This document shows, piece by piece, positions 60,329 to 64,000 of a DNA stretch of 64,000 bases (positions are counted from its first letter, which is position 1; every line of letters starts with the position of its first letter). The stretch covers positions 678,632 through 742,631 of the forward strand of contig NZMW01000004.1 in assembly GCA_002694685.1 (NCBI GenBank), in the 5' to 3' direction. The DNA comes from Balneola sp. (GTDB taxonomy: Bacteria; Bacteroidota; Rhodothermia; Balneolales; Balneolaceae). A program made the position numbers and the translations under genes. The notes under the pieces are model-generated. The model was not told the origin of the DNA. It searched no databases and was given only the letters and a program-made list of their open reading frames with translations.

Positions 60329-60799
60329 TTAATTACCTTTGAAAATGAATAGCATAGAGCCAAGCAATGCGGTATACAAACTATTACCGAGAGTAAATAT
60401 TATAGGAATAAATCCAGAGGTGTAAGCTTCAACAAAACTGCTTAAACCTAAGAAAATAAGATTGTGAAATATGGATGCAGCAAATAGCACCAAGAAAATT
60501 TGCCAGATTAATAGCCGTCCCTCTTTATTTTGATTTACGAAATTGAAGAAACTGAAACACATTAGGGTCTTAGCAAACATATTAAGTCCCCAATAGTCAA
60601 AGAGGGCATCTTGAAGAAAACCCAAAATGGCTGCAAAGATTACAAGCTGCACCCGATCATATTTTATGGCAAGCCACAAAACATAGATCAATAAGGGATC
60701 GGGAGTAGATCCAAAAAAACTAAGGTGCTGGAATATGAGTACTTCAGCTAATATGAAGCAGCATCCAATAATAAAATCTTTAAATACTTCAGGACTCAT
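60329..60799 (-). CDS. mreD: Rod-shape-determining membrane protein MreD
   Basis: A 156-residue protein with about five transmembrane segments (for example IIGCCFILAEVLIFQHLSF and LIWQIFLVLFAASIFHNLIFL). It is weakly conserved in sequence, as MreD usually is; the call rests on length, topology and position between mreC and mrdA. It starts with a 4-bp overlap with the mreC stop (ATGA). Part of the membrane core that links MreB filaments to PBP2 and RodA. Confidence 0.9.
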   Translation of the reverse strand: MSPEVFKDFIIGCCFILAEVLIFQHLSFFGSTPDPLLIYVLWLAIKYDRVQLVIFAAILGFLQDALFDYWGLNMFAKTLMCFSFFNFVNQNKEGRLLIWQIFLVLFAASIFHNLIFLGLSSFVEAYTSGFIPIIFTLGNSLYTALLGSMLFIFKGN

Positions 60800-61638
60800 T
60801 CAAAAAGCTGATTATACTCTTGTTGAAGATTTACAATAGCTGTGTCTGGTCGGAATTCAATGATAAACCCCTGAGAAACATTAGCTAACTGTACAAATGG
60901 TTCTAAAAAAATACGTTGTGTTTCTCGGCCGGGTTCGGGTACTGTGCGAATGACTCTTCCAATAGGAATGCCACCCGGAAATTGATTGCTGTTACCGGAA
61001 GTCTCAATTACAAAGCCGCTGTCGACAGGAATTGTTTTTGGAACAAAGTCCATGATCAGCTCACCGTATCTTTCGCCTGACCAGCTCACGATGCCATTTG
61101 CTTGGTTTTCCTGAACCCTGGCGCTGACCCGAAACAAAGAATGGTAATATGGCATTACCTGAGCGTAATGTGAGCCAGCAATCACAATTTTTCCAATTAA
61201 GCCATCTGAGGATACAAGCGGCATACCTTGTTCGGCTCCATCAGAAGTTCCGGCATCAATAGTGAAAACATTATTCGAACCGCTTAGCCTTTTACCTACA
61301 ATGGACACAGGCATAAGGTCAAACTCGCTTTTATTGCTATATCCTAAAAGTTGCCTAAGGTCCCGGTTTTCCTGCTCAATTGATCTTAGTCTGCTAAGCT
61401 CATCCTGAAGTAAAATATTCTGGCGCTGCAGATAGGTGTTTGTATTTAAAGCTTGCCTGTATACCCGGATATTTGAAAGGGGTTCTTCAAGAAGGCTTAA
61501 TCCTGTTACAGAAATTTTTCGCACGCTATCTATCCCTCCCTGATGCCTGCCAATCATTATGGTTAAGGCGAACAGTAAAATAAAAGCGGTTACTATGTAA
61601 TCTTTAGCATCACCTAGATTTAATGATCTAAATCGCAT
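60796..61638 (-). CDS. mreC: Rod-shape-determining protein MreC
   Basis: A 280-residue bitopic protein: one N-terminal transmembrane helix (about 12-30), a coiled coil (about 60-95, LQRQNILLQDELSRLRSIEQENRDLRQLL split around residue 80), then two beta-barrel domains with FTIDAGTSDGAEQGMPLVSSDGLIG and VETSGNSNQFPGGIPIG-like sequence typical of MreC. It forms periplasmic scaffolds that activate PBP2. It starts 15 bp after mreB. Confidence 0.94.
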   Translation of the reverse strand: MRFRSLNLGDAKDYIVTAFILLFALTIMIGRHQGGIDSVRKISVTGLSLLEEPLSNIRVYRQALNTNTYLQRQNILLQDELSRLRSIEQENRDLRQLLGYSNKSEFDLMPVSIVGKRLSGSNNVFTIDAGTSDGAEQGMPLVSSDGLIGKIVIAGSHYAQVMPYYHSLFRVSARVQENQANGIVSWSGERYGELIMDFVPKTIPVDSGFVIETSGNSNQFPGGIPIGRVIRTVPEPGRETQRIFLEPFVQLANVSQGFIIEFRPDTAIVNLQQEYNQLFE

Positions 61639-61652
61639 TCATTTCCAGAGTA

Positions 61653-62717
61653 TTAGGAAATCACCGGACGGTAATATTCGAGGTTTTCAAGTATTGCACC
61701 AGTCCCACGTACAACGGCAGTCAAAGGATCTTCGGCAATATGAACAGGTAAATCCGTGGTTTCCATGATTAATTTATCAAGGTTTTTGAGCAGCGCTCCA
61801 CCACCGGTTAACATAATTCCCCGATCTAAAATATCCGCGGAAAGCTCTGGGGGAGTTTGTTCCAGAGATTTTGTGATGGACTCAACAATAGTGTTTACAG
61901 ATTCAGCAATAGCCTCACGTGCATCTTTAGAAGTAATGTGACGGGTTCTTGGAACACCATTCACAAGGTCACGGCCTTTTGTAATCATTTCAAGCTCTTC
62001 GTCAAGAGGAGCGGCAGAGCCAATTTCACACTTAATTTTTTCAGCAGTTCTCTCACCAATCAAAAGATTGTGATTTCTTCGGAAGTAGTTGATGATGTCG
62101 TCATTCAGTTCATCACCACCAAGGCGTACAGATTCTGCATAAACAACACCAGAAAGAGCAATAACGGCAATCTCTGTAGTACCACCACCGATATCAACAA
62201 TCATGCTGCCAACCGGTTCGTGAACATCAAGCCCAATCCCAATAGCAGCAGCCATTGGTTCGTCAACCAAATATACTTCCTTAGCTCCGGCATGTTCAGC
62301 ACTGTCACGAACAGCGCGGCGTTCAACTTCAGTAATGCCACTGGGAACACAAATAACCATCTGCCGGGTAGTAGAATACCACTTCATTTTAACTTTCTTG
62401 ATCATCCCCCGAATCATCTGTTCAGCTACTTCAAAGTCAGCAATTACACCGTCTCTCAGAGGTCGAACAGTTCGAATTTTATTGTGAGTTTTCTCGTGCA
62501 TAAGTCGCGCTTGGTGACCTGTTGCAACTGGAACATTTTGCTGATTGAGAGCGACAATAGATGGCTCATTTAACACAATTCCTTCACCTCTTGAATAAAT
62601 AAGGGTGTTAGCCGTGCCCAAGTCCATAGCTATATCGGTGTAAAGAAAATCTAAAAAGCCCTTCTGAGCTGGTTTTTTTGAAGACTGTGAAGGATTTGCT
62701 CCGCTTGAATCTGACAT
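61653..62717 (-). CDS. mreB: Rod-shape-determining actin homologue MreB
   Basis: A 354-residue cytoskeletal ATPase that positions the elongation machinery. MDLGTANTLIYSRGEGIVLNEPS is the first phosphate loop, MIVDIGGGTTEIAVIALSG the second, and GIMLTGGGALLKNLDKLI the adenosine motif. The N-terminal extension of about 28 residues (SSGANPSQSSKKPAQKG) is longer than in E. coli and low-complexity. First gene of mreB-mreC-mreD-mrdA-rodA; its promoter must lie in the 143 bp before it. A long antisense frame in this gene is a shadow of its strong codon bias. Confidence 0.97.
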   Translation of the reverse strand: MSDSSGANPSQSSKKPAQKGFLDFLYTDIAMDLGTANTLIYSRGEGIVLNEPSIVALNQQNVPVATGHQARLMHEKTHNKIRTVRPLRDGVIADFEVAEQMIRGMIKKVKMKWYSTTRQMVICVPSGITEVERRAVRDSAEHAGAKEVYLVDEPMAAAIGIGLDVHEPVGSMIVDIGGGTTEIAVIALSGVVYAESVRLGGDELNDDIINYFRRNHNLLIGERTAEKIKCEIGSAAPLDEELEMITKGRDLVNGVPRTRHITSKDAREAIAESVNTIVESITKSLEQTPPELSADILDRGIMLTGGGALLKNLDKLIMETTDLPVHIAEDPLTAVVRGTGAILENLEYYRPVIS

Positions 62718-62860
62718 TATTGCTGATTAAAAAATTTGAACTTTGTGAGGTAGTTGATCATTAGAAAATACAATATTGAAGGTGTATTTGCGAATGTATG
62801 AAGTACGAATATTTAGAAATTTTTGAAATGAGAAAATTCATTCATTTTTAACTAATATTT

Positions 62861-64000
62861 TTAGTGTTTAAAATGACGTTTCCCGGTGAATATCATAGCC
62901 ATATCAAATTCATCTGCTTTCGCTATTACTTCTTCATCTCTGATGCTTCCGCCGGGTTGAATTACTGATTTTGCACCTGCTTTAGCTGCTGCCTCAACTC
63001 CATCTGCAAATGGGAAAAAAGCATCGGAAGCTATAGCAGATCCATTTAAGTCTAGACCCTCTTTTTCTGCTTTTATAACGGCAATCTCCGAAGAGTCAAC
63101 GCGGCTCGTTTGCCCCGATCCGATTCCAAGAGTTCTTCCGTCTTTAGCATACACAATAGCATTCGATTTAATATGGCGAACCACTTTCCAGGAAAAGAGT
63201 AAATCCTTCATTTCCTGTTCAGTTGGCTTTCGCTTACTTACAATTTGAAAATCATCCGGGTTTGCAGGGGTTAAATCTGAATCTTGATTCAACAATCCTC
63301 CAAAAATTGAACGGTATGATGAAGCTTGTACTTCACGAACAGACTTTTTGATCCTGATCAATCGGCGATTTTTTTTCTGCTTCAATAATGCCAAAGCATC
63401 GTCACTGTAAGACGGGGCAATGATGATTTCGGTAAAAATTTCATCAATGGCTTTAACGGTTTCAATATCCATTTCTTGGTTTACCACTACAATTCCGCCA
63501 AAAGGAGAGACCCGGTCAGTGCTAAAAGCTTTCTTATAAGCTTCAGTTAGATTCTCACCAACGCCTACACCGCTTGGGATGGTATGCTTGATGATAGCAC
63601 AAGCTTGCTCATCAGAATTAAAATCTGAGATGATATTTAGTGCGGCATCTACATCCAGGTAATTATTGTAACTCAGTTGTTTGCCATGGAAGCAATCGAT
63701 GAAGTCATTTTGGTTCCCGTAAACTGCGGCTTTCTGGTGAGGATTCTCGCCATAGCGAAGTCCCTGAGAAAGTGGGAGAGAAGCGTTGAACTGTTTAGCC
63801 GGCTCTTCCTCAATCAATCCAGTAAAGTAATTAGCAATCGCGCTGTCATAATCTGCTGTATGCGCAAAAGCAGCTTTAGCTAATTTTTGGCGAGTCTCAA
63901 AAGAGACAGCCATTTGTTCTTCAAGTTCTTCAACAAAATTCTCGTATTGGTCTGGTGAACTGAGAATAGAAACATGAGCAAAGTTCTTAGCAGCAGCACG
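62861..64000 (-). CDS. purH: Bifunctional AICAR transformylase/IMP cyclohydrolase, C-terminal part (5' end outside the window)
   Basis: The last 379 codons of PurH, which performs the final two steps of IMP synthesis. The frame is open across the edge; RAAAKNFAHVSIL at the edge belongs to the end of the IMP cyclohydrolase domain. The AICAR transformylase domain follows with LRYGENPHQKAAVY, AIIKHTIPSGVGVG (catalytic Lys-His), SPFGGIVVVN, LGIGSGQTSRVDS and SDAFFPFADGVEAAAKAG, ending GKRHFKH. An internal ATG at 63913 is not the start. It lies 143 bp upstream of mreB on the same strand. Confidence 0.97.
   Translation of the reverse strand, partial: RAAAKNFAHVSILSSPDQYENFVEELEEQMAVSFETRQKLAKAAFAHTADYDSAIANYFTGLIEEEPAKQFNASLPLSQGLRYGENPHQKAAVYGNQNDFIDCFHGKQLSYNNYLDVDAALNIISDFNSDEQACAIIKHTIPSGVGVGENLTEAYKKAFSTDRVSPFGGIVVVNQEMDIETVKAIDEIFTEIIIAPSYSDDALALLKQKKNRRLIRIKKSVREVQASSYRSIFGGLLNQDSDLTPANPDDFQIVSKRKPTEQEMKDLLFSWKVVRHIKSNAIVYAKDGRTLGIGSGQTSRVDSSEIAVIKAEKEGLDLNGSAIASDAFFPFADGVEAAAKAGAKSVIQPGGSIRDEEVIAKADEFDMAMIFTGKRHFKH

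Noticed and set aside
61857-62573. A 238-codon plus-strand frame antisense to mreB
   Set aside because: It lies wholly inside mreB, encodes a Ser/Asn/Phe-rich sequence with no family features, and mreB's own motifs are perfect; it is a codon-bias shadow.
1-64000. tRNA, rRNA, tmRNA, integrase or transposase genes
   Set aside because: I looked in all spacers over 100 bp and found no cloverleaf, CCA-type ends or mobile-element proteins; covariance-model searches would be needed to exclude small RNAs.

Overview
The window reads as chromosomal core DNA of a Balneolota-type bacterium (the Balneola/Gracilimonas/Rhodohalobacter neighbourhood of the Bacteroidota-Rhodothermota lineage). This is an inference from four things. 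Two secreted proteins end in the NYPNPFNP-type type IX secretion sorting domain. Most start codons lack a Shine-Dalgarno sequence and many starts are TTG or GTG. One Bacteroidota-type promoter (TTG-N19-TAGCTTTG) is recognisable. Marker genes such as a long OstA-like protein, tandem Skp/OmpH genes and a CrtY-type lycopene cyclase fit the same group. I see no rRNA, tRNA, CRISPR array, transposase or phage genes.

Layout: 1-9.5 kb holds a truncated AsmA-like protein, a secreted M14 peptidase, a small outer-membrane protein, a secreted amidohydrolase, Ogt, and a three-gene metal-uptake unit (Cys/His-rich small protein, His-rich lipoprotein, ZnuD-like TonB receptor) behind a perfect 7-1-7 palindrome. 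9.5-23 kb holds central metabolism and housekeeping genes: PPDK, a disulfide oxidoreductase, a PolB-type exonuclease, L-asparaginase, an EF-G paralogue without its catalytic His, the LPS-transport pair LptC/OstA, Upp and an AGCS symporter. 23.5-29.6 kb holds HU, a 30-residue ribosomal-type protein missed by length cut-offs, and a secreted trio: two type IX cargo proteins sharing modules, with a PID-CTERM-like peptide between them. 29.6-45 kb is mixed metabolism: a LacI regulator facing a nitrilase with a Lys-to-Met change, a two-domain dCTP deaminase with a [2Fe-2S] partner, RsmE, lycopene cyclase, threonine aldolase, UbiA, a class III aminotransferase, a semialdehyde dehydrogenase and NadE.

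45.2-55.4 kb is one long plus-strand envelope block: LysM transglycosylase, CTP protease, PHP phosphatase, RibH, UppS, BamA and three Skp paralogues, closed by a terminator. 55.4-64 kb holds a VWA protein, RNase HII, the cell-shape operon mreB-mreC-mreD-mrdA-rodA, and the 3' part of purH running off the edge. UppS (lipid carrier), PBP2/RodA/Mre (wall elongation), the transglycosylase (wall turnover), BamA/Skp (porin assembly) and LptC/OstA (LPS export) together make this window rich in envelope biogenesis.

The most unusual signals are the metal locus and its operator, the modular secreted pair with the small sorting-signal peptide, the nitrilase and EF-G paralogue lacking catalytic residues, REP-like hairpins at 14.4-14.6 kb, and a recurring class of intergenic inverted repeats built from short repeated words.
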